DNA of 50,112 bases, taken from contig JAAUTZ010000011.1 of assembly GCA_012031225.1 (NCBI GenBank), forward strand, positions 17,038 through 67,149. The letters run 5' to 3'. The DNA is from Chloroflexaceae bacterium. GTDB taxonomy: Bacteria > Chloroflexota > Chloroflexia > Chloroflexales > Chloroflexaceae. Of this stretch, positions 19,150 to 26,998 are shown piece after piece. Position 1 is the stretch's first letter, and the number at the start of each line of letters is the position of its first letter. The translations under genes were made by a program, and so were the position numbers. Below the pieces are notes generated by a model, which was not told the origin of the DNA, searched no databases, and saw nothing but the letters and a program-made list of their open reading frames with translations.

Positions 19150-19164
19150 GTTCATCCTAACAAG

Positions 19165-19824
19165 CTAACTTACCACCTCTGCTTGGGCGACAGCCTCTTG
19201 CAGCATCGCAAACAGGGCTTGGGCAATGTAGAAACTGGACGTTGCGCCGGGGTCTTGGAAGCCAATACTGCGCTCCCCCAAATAGGATGCCCGCCCTTTG
19301 GTGGCAAGCATCGGAATGGTTGCCTGCATGCCTGCTTCCACTGCCGCTAGGGCCCGTTCCGCCACTGCGAGAAATGGTTCGTCTGTGCCTTGCGCCGCTT
19401 TCAGGACATCTACGCCGGGCGCAATCGCATCAATCATTGTCTTTTCGCCGCGTTGCGCCTTGCCTCGCGTCTGGACACCTTCGAGCGCGGCTTCGAGCGC
19501 AGCCACGAGCTGCTCTGGATTAACGGTCTCTACCCCAGCCAGCACACCCGCGGCCCGAATAAATGCTGTGCCATAGAGCGGACCTGAAGCTCCACCTACG
19601 GTCGAGATCAACGTCATACCCGTTGTTTTCAGGATTGTGCCAACATCTTTATCGGCAACCGTAGGGAGTTTGCTGACCACTGCGGCAAAACCGCGATCCA
19701 AGTTGGTGCCGTGATCGGCATCGCCGATATTCGCATCCAACTGGGTAAGCTCCTCCCGCTGGGTATGCATGGTGTATGCGACCCGCTCAAGAAAGCGTAT
19801 GATATGTCCAGCAGTGATCAGCAT
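19165..19824 (-). CDS. dhaL: Dihydroxyacetone kinase ADP-binding subunit DhaL
   Basis: 219 residues. The nucleotide and Mg-binding loop is ANIGDADHGTNLDRG, and the TVGGASGPLYGTAF and YLGERSIGFQDPGATS blocks are typical of DhaL. It keeps a tightly bound ADP that is rephosphorylated by DhaM and passes phosphate to dihydroxyacetone held on DhaK. It sits 77 bases after dhaK, in the standard K-L order, though the DhaM gene is separated from it by glpKABC. Confidence 0.95.
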   Translation of the reverse strand: MLITAGHIIRFLERVAYTMHTQREELTQLDANIGDADHGTNLDRGFAAVVSKLPTVADKDVGTILKTTGMTLISTVGGASGPLYGTAFIRAAGVLAGVETVNPEQLVAALEAALEGVQTRGKAQRGEKTMIDAIAPGVDVLKAAQGTDEPFLAVAERALAAVEAGMQATIPMLATKGRASYLGERSIGFQDPGATSSFYIAQALFAMLQEAVAQAEVVS

Positions 19825-19901
19825 ATGCTCGCGTCCCTTTCATCCTCACGAGGTGGGCTGTCTGCATGTGCCCACCCCAAGCCACTCCAACCGATGATCC
19901 T

Positions 19902-20903
19902 CTATGCGCCCCAGCGCAACGCAGGCGTATGCACCGGCGCGTCCCACAGGCGGGTGAGTTCATCATCCAGCTTCAGCAGCGTGATCGAAGCTCCCGCCAT
20001 CTCCAATGAGGTAATGTAATCGCCAATCAGGTGGCGGGCAATCGTGATGCCTTTGGCCGCACAGATCTTGGCAAGCTCATTGTACACGATATAGAGTTCA
20101 ATCAGGGGCGTGCCACCCATGCCATTTACGAATGCCAGCACATTGTCGCCGCTCGCAAAGGGCAGGTCAGTCAAGATTGCCTCAGCCATAATCTCGACAA
20201 TCTCACGCGCCGACTTGAGTTCCATGCGCGTGCGGCCCGGCTCACCGTGAATGCCAACCCCGATCTCCATCTCATTCTCACCCAGATCGAAGGTCGGCTT
20301 GCCATTCGCCGGCACGATACACGAAGTCAGGGCCATGCCCATCGAACGCCCGTGATCGTTGACTTTGGTGGCAATGCGGGTACACTCGGCGAGGTTGGCA
20401 CCGCCTTCAGCTGCCGCCCCGACAATCTTCTCCATCAGGACGGTCGTGCCCACACCGCGCCGCCCAGCCGTCCATGTGCTGTCCTTCACAGCTACGTCAT
20501 CATTGACGATAACTGCCGCCACCTCGATCCCTTCGGCTTGGGCTAGCTCCGCCGCCAGCTCAAAGTTCATCACGTCGCCGGTATAGTTCTTGACAATGTG
20601 CAATACACCTGCCCCGCCATTCACGGCTTTGGTTGCTTCCAGCATCTGGTCAGGAACTGGCGAGGTAAAGATTGCACCGGGGCACGCCGCATCCAGCATA
20701 CCTTTGCCCACAAAGCCGCCGTGCATCGGCTCGTGGCCACTGCCACCGCCAGAGATAATCCCGACTTTGCCCGCGATTGGGGCATCCGCCCGCACCACGA
20801 AATCGGGATCGTAATGCACCGCAATCAGATCTGCGTGAGCGGCAGCCATGCCTTCCAGTGACTCTTTGACTACATCTTCGACGGTGTTGATCAGTTTCTT
20901 CAT
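19902..20903 (-). CDS. dhaK: Dihydroxyacetone kinase substrate-binding subunit DhaK
   Basis: 333 residues. His219 in [11 protein letters not shown] is the residue that binds dihydroxyacetone covalently as a hemiaminal. The [19 protein letters not shown] and [13 protein letters not shown] motifs are diagnostic. With DhaL and DhaM it makes DHAP from dihydroxyacetone using PEP rather than ATP. The start ATG is preceded by GAGGAG. glpF ends 65 bases upstream in the same operon. No dihydroxyacetone-producing glycerol dehydrogenase is visible in the window. Confidence 0.96.
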   Translation of the reverse strand: MKKLINTVEDVVKESLEGMAAAHADLIAVHYDPDFVVRADAPIAGKVGIISGGGSGHEPMHGGFVGKGMLDAACPGAIFTSPVPDQMLEATKAVNGGAGVLHIVKNYTGDVMNFELAAELAQAEGIEVAAVIVNDDVAVKDSTWTAGRRGVGTTVLMEKIVGAAAEGGANLAECTRIATKVNDHGRSMGMALTSCIVPANGKPTFDLGENEMEIGVGIHGEPGRTRMELKSAREIVEIMAEAILTDLPFASGDNVLAFVNGMGGTPLIELYIVYNELAKICAAKGITIARHLIGDYITSLEMAGASITLLKLDDELTRLWDAPVHTPALRWGA

Positions 20904-20968
20904 TGATCTGCTCCTCTATGTCGTTGCTGTTTTGAATTACGAAATCGTGTTATGTCAACCGCAGCAAA

Positions 20969-21700
20969 TTAGCTTGCGTACAGAATGGATGCAAGGATGC
21001 CCGCAAGTGCCCCACCAATGATTGGACCCACCACCGGAATCCACGAGTAGGACCAATCCGAGTCGCCTTTACCGGGGATCGGCAGGATCTGGTGGGCAAT
21101 ACGCGGCGCAAGGTCACGCGCCGGATTGATCGCGTAGCCGGTCGGGCCACCCAAGCTCAAGCCAATGCCCCACACCAACGAAGCGACCAGATAGGGGCCC
21201 AAGCCACTGGCCGGCGAGCCGCCGGTTGCACCGGTGCTGAAGATAGCAAACACGACAAACACCAGTACAAACGTCCCAATCGCCTCGCTGATCAAGTTCG
21301 TGCCAGTGTTGCGGATAGCCGGACCGGTGCTGAAACACGCCAGCTTCAAGCCCGGATCGTCAGTCTCGCCCCAGTGTGGCAGGTAGTGCAGATAGACCAA
21401 GATTGCGCCGATGAAGGCCCCGACAAACTGCCCGGCAATCTCGGCGAGGGCATTGTTAATCGGATTGACCCCGCGCACCAAGCCACCGATAGAGACCGCC
21501 GGATTGAGCGCAGCTCCGGGGCTACCTGCCGCCTGCGCCACAAACACGCCCGACATCACCGCGAAGGCCCAGCCTGCGGTGATCACAATCCAGCCTGAAT
21601 TCTGCGCTTTCGATTTGTTCAGCAACACTGCCGCGACCACACCATTACCCAGCAGGACTAAGATCATTGTGCCGAGCAATTCGCCCATGAAAACACCCAT
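20969..21700 (-). CDS. glpF: Glycerol facilitator (aquaglyceroporin)
   Basis: 243 residues with six membrane helices and the two pore motifs ALNPAVS and AINPARD, each a half-helix NPA. The Arg after the second NPA fits the selectivity filter. The protein lets glycerol enter by diffusion, and GlpK then traps it. The open frame begins with GTG at 21706; ATG at 21700 is preferred since GAGG is seven bases before it. It is the first gene of the ten-gene operon, preceded by an unusually long AT-rich leader. Confidence 0.95.
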   Translation of the reverse strand: MGVFMGELLGTMILVLLGNGVVAAVLLNKSKAQNSGWIVITAGWAFAVMSGVFVAQAAGSPGAALNPAVSIGGLVRGVNPINNALAEIAGQFVGAFIGAILVYLHYLPHWGETDDPGLKLACFSTGPAIRNTGTNLISEAIGTFVLVFVVFAIFSTGATGGSPASGLGPYLVASLVWGIGLSLGGPTGYAINPARDLAPRIAHQILPIPGKGDSDWSYSWIPVVGPIIGGALAGILASILYAS

Positions 21701-22109
21701 TATCACACCTCACTCTGTTTCAAATCAACGGTTCAACACATGTCCCGACCCAAAAAGCAACCAAGCAATAAAAACATTCCCTGTAATCTGCTCGTACTCC
21801 TTTTCTACTGTGTCGGCATTGCTTCACCACAGAATGGGAAGGAAACTACCGCTAGTTTCGATCCGAATCGTAGATGAGGTTCAGTTAAGAGACAATGAGG
21901 ATGTGCGCGTAGTGCAGAAGAACGTATGAGAAGCCATTGTTCATGTACAATGTCTCTGCCATCAAGTAGCGTTGCACCCTTGCACGATCCACGATATTCA
22001 CCATAGAATATCAATGACCTAATTCCATAACTGTCACTTGGCATTGCAGCGTGCCAAATTAACTCATCTGTAGAAGTTTGTGACTGTTAAGAACTGACTA
22101 CTTATACCT
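21701..22109 (-). promoter_or_regulatory. Long palindrome-rich leader of the glp-dha-pts operon
   Basis: About 400 bases between the predicted transcription start (near 22103) and glpF, with no convincing gene. It holds four inverted repeats: TTGGCA-N8-TGCCAA (22038-22057), GATATTC-N6-GAATATC (21993-22012), CATTGT-N6-ACAATG (21935-21952) and GAAACTA-N4-TAGTTTC (21842-21859). The first three look like protein operators; the last is a compact hairpin with a 4-base loop. No known riboswitch fold was recognised. The tract is much AT-richer than the genes around it. Confidence 0.6.
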
Positions 22110-22138
22110 AGCATATCATACCTAGCATTGCCTGTCAA
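22110..22138 (-). promoter_or_regulatory. Promoter of the glp-dha-pts operon
   Basis: On the minus strand TTGACA (22138-22133), exactly 17 bases, then TATGCT (22115-22110), with TGA before the -10 as an extended element. The spacer and -10 contain a direct repeat ATGCTAGGTAT, two copies three bases apart. Transcription should start near 22103. Confidence 0.75.
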
Positions 22139-22334
22139 TGAAAACAACTACCATCCTATGGCAGCAGTTCTTTCTTAAAATAGTTTGCCATGTAATTGTT
22201 TGAAATATCACAATCGCTGCTACTGCTTATGTTCCCACCTCGCCGATTTGTTCCATTCAACAGCGTGATGCTCCTGTGAAAAGACCGATACATCAGACTC
22301 CTATCGCGGTGCAGTGCGTTTCGGCAAAATCTGG

Positions 22335-22340
22335 TATGCT
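22335..22340 (+). promoter_or_regulatory. Possible extended -10 of the ADP-ribosylglycohydrolase-like gene
   Basis: TGG-TATGCT lies 48 bases before the ATG at 22388. There is no good -35, so an extended -10 promoter is inferred. The stretch between this site and the divergent glp promoter (about 195 bases) shows nothing else that I recognise. Confidence 0.4.
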
Positions 22341-22387
22341 TGTGTGCAGGAAACTACACTGAAGAAAAGAAGAAAGGAACCGAATGC

Positions 22388-23167
22388 ATGCGTGGAATCA
22401 TCATTGGCGATCTGCTCGGCAGTAGCGCACACGCGAGCCTTGCGGCAGCCCAAGCTGCGGCACCGCTCGCGCCATCGGCGATCACGCCGCTCAGTGGCGC
22501 CACCGCCACCGCCCTGCTCCGCAATGTGAGCTACGGCTACGCCTTGCGCCACGCCGTCCGCACGGACCCCCTGCTACAGGCGGAGGCGCAGCTTGTAGCC
22601 GGGCTAGCCCAGCCGGAGCAACGCATCAGCCGGACGGATCTGCTCCCGCCAATCTGGGCTAGCCTAAGCGGATGGGCATTTGGATCGTTGAGCGATGTCG
22701 AGGATGAAGCCGAAGCGATTGCCGCTGCCACCCACAGCCACCCCGAAACGCTGCGTGCGGCCCGTGCTACGGCGGCGTGCGTGCTGCTGTTGCGGAGCGG
22801 AGCCAGTGCCAAAGACGTGCGCCGCTATCTGGAAGGCGTAGGCTACCGCTCCGCCTCGCTACTGGAACGGATGGGGCAGTTTGTGGGTGCAGCCGCGCCG
22901 CCCACGCTTGATGCCGCGCCACTGCTGCCGCTTGCCACCCAGATCGTGCTAAGCCAGCCCAGCTTTGTCGCCGCCCTTGATGCGGCACTGGCGGCGGCTC
23001 CTGCACCTAGCCCACTGCGGGCATCGCTCGCGGGACTGGTGGGCGCACTCGCTGAGGCCCGCGAGCAAGATCTGCCTGATCCGGCCCTTGCGCTCTTTGC
23101 CCATGCCGTTGATGCAGCAACGCAAGCGTGCGTGCAGCTATTTGCCGAGCAGTATCAACCTACCTAG
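22388..23167 (+). CDS. ADP-ribosylglycohydrolase-like protein with degenerate metal site
   Basis: 259 residues. The N-terminus MRGIIIGDLLGSS matches the start of bacterial ADP-ribosylglycohydrolase (ARH) proteins, and THSHPETLRAARATAACVLLLRSGASAKDVRRYLE matches the helix pair that follows the ARH substrate loop. The family's metal-binding FTDDT is here LSGATATA, and the C-terminal TDTDT-type motif is not seen, so hydrolase activity is doubtful. It may be a binding or scaffolding relative, or a decaying gene. The ATG at 22388 has AAAGGA upstream. Its neighbours are the divergent glp operon and a small convergent gene that ends 18 bases downstream. Confidence 0.7.
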   Translation: MRGIIIGDLLGSSAHASLAAAQAAAPLAPSAITPLSGATATALLRNVSYGYALRHAVRTDPLLQAEAQLVAGLAQPEQRISRTDLLPPIWASLSGWAFGSLSDVEDEAEAIAAATHSHPETLRAARATAACVLLLRSGASAKDVRRYLEGVGYRSASLLERMGQFVGAAAPPTLDAAPLLPLATQIVLSQPSFVAALDAALAAAPAPSPLRASLAGLVGALAEAREQDLPDPALALFAHAVDAATQACVQLFAEQYQPT

Positions 23168-23185
23168 CGTAAGCCCGCGCCCGCC

Positions 23186-23611
23186 CTAAAGGGGGCCTAG
23201 ATCGCCGCGTGTATCTTGCAACATCTCCAGCAGTTCAGCATCCGAAGGCATCATCCCGTGCTCTGCCACCGAACGCCGATACCAGCGCACACTTTCCAAA
23301 AAGGCCACGCGGATTTCCATCAGGGAGAGTGGCTGCACCTTCTGCTGAAGCATATCCACCACTTCACTGCGATCTGGCGCAGTCAGTTCGGGGATGCTGG
23401 CAAGAATCCGATCTACCCGCAGGAGAAACAGTTCACGCTCGATGGGCGGGAAGCTGTTATCAATCTGGCGGATGTTGCCCAAATAGCAAATGGTGCGCTG
23501 GCGCGGATTGCCCTCATCATCACGATAGCTCTCAACTAAGTAGGCATCGTGAAAGGTCGTATTAGCGACTGTCGCATTTTTATGACTACGGATCACCCAG
23601 CGAATATACAT
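23186..23611 (-). CDS. Small protein resembling the N-terminal domain of IS1634-type transposases
   Basis: 141 residues. The segment starting MYIRWVIRSHKN and containing VESYRDDEGNPRQRTICYLG resembles the N-terminal domain of IS1634-like DDE transposases (Y.R.V....., YR..G..RQR.I..LG). No DDE catalytic core follows; the rest is helical and acidic to a normal stop. There are no terminal inverted repeats around it. The open frame extends to 23671, but ATG at 23611 is chosen because AAGGA precedes it by about seven bases. It could be a domesticated fragment or an unrelated conserved small protein. Its stop lies 18 bases from the convergent upstream gene. Confidence 0.6.
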   Translation of the reverse strand: MYIRWVIRSHKNATVANTTFHDAYLVESYRDDEGNPRQRTICYLGNIRQIDNSFPPIERELFLLRVDRILASIPELTAPDRSEVVDMLQQKVQPLSLMEIRVAFLESVRWYRRSVAEHGMMPSDAELLEMLQDTRGDLGPL

Positions 23612-23744
23612 TGCCGATCCTTTGCGCGGAGCCTTGCAACAGGGTGTTATCAGTGGATGCTGGCTTGGCACGTTTGGAGGAGGCTCGCCGATGCCCGCGT
23701 CAATCCAGTTCAGAGCTTTCCAATCAGGCTCCCGCCTACCTCAT

Positions 23745-23773
23745 AGTATACCGCACTTGGGCCACTTTTTGAA
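23745..23773 (-). promoter_or_regulatory. Possible promoter of the transposase-domain-like gene
   Basis: On the minus strand TTCAAA (23773-23768), 17 bases, then TATACT (23750-23745). The -35 is weak. It would give a leader of about 130 bases before ATG 23611. Confidence 0.45.
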
Positions 23774-23774
23774 T

Positions 23775-23902
23775 ACCATGCAAGAATATGATAGAAAATT
23801 GCATAGAATGCAAAAACAGAAGGTGGCGATAATGCCTGCCGCTGCATGCTTTTGCAAACCTTTTTTCAACCTTTTGCACAGGAATTATCTTTTTTGACAA
23901 AT
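23775..23902 (+). promoter_or_regulatory. TTGCA-box cluster upstream of the bch operon
   Basis: Part of a 456-base gene-free stretch (23612-24067). The word TTGCA or its complement occurs at least five times between about 23776 and 23908, including a perfect palindrome TTGCATAGAATGCAA (23799-23813) and CTTTTGCAAACC / CTTTTGCACAGG. It is AT-rich and lies just upstream of the bch promoter, so it is a candidate regulator-binding region. No regulator is identified. Confidence 0.5.
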
Positions 23903-23903
23903 A

Positions 23904-23932
23904 TTGCACCGTGCTAGTGTCTGTGCTATACT
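23904..23932 (+). promoter_or_regulatory. Promoter of the PucC-like/bchF/bchC/bchX operon
   Basis: TTGCAC (23904-23909), a 17-base spacer, then TATACT (23927-23932) preceded by TGC (extended -10). This leaves a leader of about 130 bases before ATG 24068, which includes a run of CACCCA repeats. Confidence 0.78.
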
Positions 23933-24067
23933 CGAATTAGGACAATCACTTGCACAATTCCTGTGGCAATCTATCGCCGTAGTGCCGAAACGGTACTACA
24001 CGCACCCACCCACCCACACCAGTGCAACCCCAAGCGGTGCAGCCACCGCCGGAAAGAAACGGAAACT

Positions 24068-25420
24068 ATGCGGTACATCTGGCTGGCTCTGAAAACCTTA
24101 CGCCTCTCGATCTTGCGCGTTGGCATTGGCTGGATGTTTGCCCTGCTCACCTTCAACTTCAACCGCGTCGCTATCGCTGATCTTGGCGCAGTCGCAATCC
24201 TCGTCACCACCCTGATCGGCATGCACCACTTCCTCGCTCCCGTGCAAGTCTTCTGGGGGCGGCTCGCAGATCGCCATCCCATCGCGGGCTATCGGCGCAC
24301 ACCCTACATTGCCGCTAGCGCACTGCTGGGCAGCCTGCTGTTTCTGCTCTTCCCCACCCTTGCCATCGGGCTAGGGGCCCACCAGTTCACGGCAATGCTT
24401 GCGGCGGTGGTGGTCTTTGCCTTGTTTGGGCTAGCAATGGCCGCCAATGGCGCAACCACCTTTGCCCTGATTGCCGAAGTTACCACCGATGATGACCGTG
24501 CGCTGGTCGTCGCGGTGACGCACACCTTCACCATCCTCAGTGCAATCATCTCAGCGGGCGTAGCGGCGGCGATCATGCCCGTCTACGATCCGCAGCAGAT
24601 GCAGCACCTCTACAACCTCACCCCCGTGATCGTCGGCGTGAGCCTGTTGCTCAGCTTGCCCGGATTGGAGCCGCGTGCCAATCGGCTGCAAACAGCGATG
24701 CACGCCACTACCCCCACCTTCGAGAACCAGCCCGCTTCCGCCTTTGGCACTGCCCGCTCGCTACTCCAGAGCCACCCCCAACTACGGGCGTTTTTTGGAT
24801 TTATGTTTCTATCCATTATGGGTATCTTTCTTCAGGATGCAATCCTCGAAGTGTTTGGCAAAGAGGTGTTTGATCTGACCGTTGCCGAGACCACCCGCTT
24901 CACCCAAATTTGGGGGGCTGGCGTGTTGCTCGGCATGATCGTGATCGCCGCGCTGAGTGTGCTTGTGCGGCTCTCAAAGAAGCTCCTCGCCACAGCGGGC
25001 GGGCTAGGCGTTGCCGCAGGCTTGGCCGGCTTGAGTGTTGCTGCCGCGACGCAGCACCCCGAAATCCTCACCCCCATCCTGTTTGCGATGGGGCTATGCA
25101 CGGGGATGTTCAACGTCGGCGCACTCTCGCTGATGATGGAGATGAGTGTCGCCGGGCATGCGGGCTTGTATATGGGGCTGTGGGGCATGGCGCAGGGACT
25201 CGGCACCGGCTTTGCCAATGTGAGTAGCGGCGCACTGCATAGCCTGTTGATCCAAACTGGCTGGCTCGCGCCGGAATTGGCTTACACCCTGATCTTCGCG
25301 GGCAATGCCGTGATGATGCTCGCGGCTGTAGCCGTATTGCAGCAGGTCAGTCGGGGCAGCTTTGCCCCGATGCAGCCCGCCGATCTCAAAGCCGCCGTCG
25401 CCTTTGATAGCCCGGCCTAA
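24068..25420 (+). CDS. PucC/LhaA-like BCD-family major facilitator (bacteriochlorophyll-related transporter)
   Basis: 450 residues with about 12 membrane helices. RVGIGWMFALLTFNFNRVAIADLG near the start and the loop HHFLAPVQVFWGRLADRHPIAGYRRTPYI are characteristic of the PucC/LhaA/Bch2 family, which in purple bacteria helps assemble light-harvesting complexes or handle pigment. The open frame runs back to 23963, but ATG 24068 starts exactly at the cytoplasmic lead-in to helix 1 and has GGAAA upstream. It is the first gene of the operon with bchF, bchC and bchX, which supports a role in pigment delivery. Its exact cargo is unknown. Confidence 0.9.
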   Translation: MRYIWLALKTLRLSILRVGIGWMFALLTFNFNRVAIADLGAVAILVTTLIGMHHFLAPVQVFWGRLADRHPIAGYRRTPYIAASALLGSLLFLLFPTLAIGLGAHQFTAMLAAVVVFALFGLAMAANGATTFALIAEVTTDDDRALVVAVTHTFTILSAIISAGVAAAIMPVYDPQQMQHLYNLTPVIVGVSLLLSLPGLEPRANRLQTAMHATTPTFENQPASAFGTARSLLQSHPQLRAFFGFMFLSIMGIFLQDAILEVFGKEVFDLTVAETTRFTQIWGAGVLLGMIVIAALSVLVRLSKKLLATAGGLGVAAGLAGLSVAAATQHPEILTPILFAMGLCTGMFNVGALSLMMEMSVAGHAGLYMGLWGMAQGLGTGFANVSSGALHSLLIQTGWLAPELAYTLIFAGNAVMMLAAVAVLQQVSRGSFAPMQPADLKAAVAFDSPA

Positions 25421-25439
25421 GCGAAAGGAGTGCCCACTG

Positions 25440-25901
25440 ATGTATACCCCCGAACAGCTCGCCCGCCGTGAAGCCTCGCGCTGGACGCGCGTGCAGATCA
25501 TCCTTGCACCGATCCAGTTCATCGCCTTCATCATCAGCTTTGCGCTGGTGATCCGCTACCTCATGACTGGCGAGGGCTACTGGATCGCCACAATCAGCGT
25601 CTGGATCAAGATTGCCCTGATCTGGGCGTTAACGATTACGGGCATGCTCTGGGAGCATGACGTGTACGGCAAATACTTTCTGGCTCCCGAATTCTTCTGG
25701 GAGGATATGGGCAACCTGATCGCCTTGATTACGCACAATCTCTACTTTGTGGCACAGGGGCTAGGCTGGGATAGTCGGGATGTGATGCTGGTGATGGTGG
25801 TGGCCTACACCACCTATTTGATCAATGCCACGCAATTCATTGTGAAGGGGATCCAATCGGCCCGCTATCGGCGCGGGGTTCAAGCCCAACGCAGTGCCTA
25901 A
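25440..25901 (+). CDS. bchF: 3-vinyl (bacterio)chlorophyllide hydratase
   Basis: 153 residues, a small membrane protein with about four hydrophobic segments. MYTPEQLARREASRWTRVQ, then GMLWEHDVYGKYFLAPEFFWEDMGN and ATQFIVKGIQSAR are typical of BchF, which hydrates the 3-vinyl group to 3-hydroxyethyl in bacteriochlorophyll a synthesis. The related BchV acts in the chlorosome pigment branch; position beside bchC and bchX favours BchF. ATG 25440 has AAAGGAG nine bases upstream and starts 19 bases after the transporter stop. Confidence 0.93.
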   Translation: MYTPEQLARREASRWTRVQIILAPIQFIAFIISFALVIRYLMTGEGYWIATISVWIKIALIWALTITGMLWEHDVYGKYFLAPEFFWEDMGNLIALITHNLYFVAQGLGWDSRDVMLVMVVAYTTYLINATQFIVKGIQSARYRRGVQAQRSA

Positions 25902-25924
25902 CGAGCAAACAAGAAGGAATTGTT

Positions 25925-26905
25925 ATGAGCCTGAAATCGAAAGCTGTTGTCATTCCACGCCGGCATGTGATCGAAATTCAAGACGTGCAGGTTTTGCCGC
26001 CCAAAGCGAATGAGGTGCTGATCCGTACCACCTATACCTCGATCAGTGCTGGTACCGAGCGCATGCTACTGGATGGCAAGATGCCGCATCCAGCCCTACT
26101 GTTCCCCGTTATCCCCGGCTACGAGACCGTCGGGCAGGTGATCGAGGTGGGCAAACGTGCGCCCCAAGAGCTACTAGGGCAGTGGGTCTATGTTGGTGGC
26201 GCACGCTGCTTCATGGGGGTTAATCCGGCGTGGGGCGGGCAGAGCCAATACATCTCGGCCGAAGCCGAACGGGTAATCCCCCTCAACGGCATCGCCCCCG
26301 ATGTAGGGGTGCTGCTGGCCCTCGGCGCAACCTCGCTGCACGGGGTCAATGTTGCTGCAATCACGCCCGCCGATGAGGTGCTTGTCTTGGGGCAAGGGAT
26401 CGTCGGGCAGCTCGTTGCCCGCCTTGCCCGCCTTGCCGGAGCTGCCCGCGTGATTGTCGTAGATCGGGTAGATGTGCGCCTCGCCCGTTCGCAAGCCGAT
26501 CAGGTCATCAATATCAACAACGAATCGCTCGAAGAAGCCCTTGCAGGTAGCCCCGTCTCGGTTTTGATCGAGGCGACTGGCTCGATGGCGGCACTGGCAA
26601 GCGCACTGCCCATGCTCGGTGATCGCGGGCGGGTGGTGCTGCTCGGCTACTACGAACACGTCAACGTGCCCTATGCGCCGCTGTTTATGCGTGAGGCGAC
26701 GATCCACGTTGCCCGCGAGTGGAAATTTGGGCCGGATGGCGATCTGCCCCATATGCGCGACATTATCGCCAACGGTGAGATTGACGTGGGTGATCTGCTC
26801 ACCCACCGCGTCCCGCTGGAACGGATCCAAGCTGCCTACCGCCTCGCCCTCGAAGACCCCACCTGCCTTAAGGTGGTGGTCGAATGGGAAGCGGAAGAGC
26901 AGTAA
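25925..26905 (+). CDS. bchC: 3-hydroxyethyl bacteriochlorophyllide a dehydrogenase
   Basis: 326 residues of the medium-chain dehydrogenase fold. The N-terminal half has TYTSISAGTERMLLDGKMPHP and PVIPGYETVGQVIEVG; the nucleotide-binding part has VLVLGQGIVGQLVARLARLAGA. BchC oxidises the 3-hydroxyethyl group made by BchF to 3-acetyl, the last ring-A step towards bacteriochlorophyllide a. It starts 23 bases after bchF with AAGGAA upstream. It is followed by bchX after 93 bases. No truncation is visible. Confidence 0.94.
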   Translation: MSLKSKAVVIPRRHVIEIQDVQVLPPKANEVLIRTTYTSISAGTERMLLDGKMPHPALLFPVIPGYETVGQVIEVGKRAPQELLGQWVYVGGARCFMGVNPAWGGQSQYISAEAERVIPLNGIAPDVGVLLALGATSLHGVNVAAITPADEVLVLGQGIVGQLVARLARLAGAARVIVVDRVDVRLARSQADQVININNESLEEALAGSPVSVLIEATGSMAALASALPMLGDRGRVVLLGYYEHVNVPYAPLFMREATIHVAREWKFGPDGDLPHMRDIIANGEIDVGDLLTHRVPLERIQAAYRLALEDPTCLKVVVEWEAEEQ

Positions 26906-26998
26906 CAAGGGACGGATCGCAGGGTTGTCCCATTCAGATCGTCGTACCATCTTGCACAGAGGTAGACGTTCCCAATAGAGAGTCAGGAGTGACTGAGC

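Noticed and set aside
21805-22044. 79-codon frame in the glp leader, same strand as glpF
   Set aside because: Could be a leader peptide, but there is no ribosome site, it crosses the palindromes and the sequence looks random.
24029-24040. CCCAAGCGGTGC word shared with position 134 and, with one change, 37968
   Set aside because: Twelve bases recurring in GC-rich gaps can occur by chance and no common context was seen.
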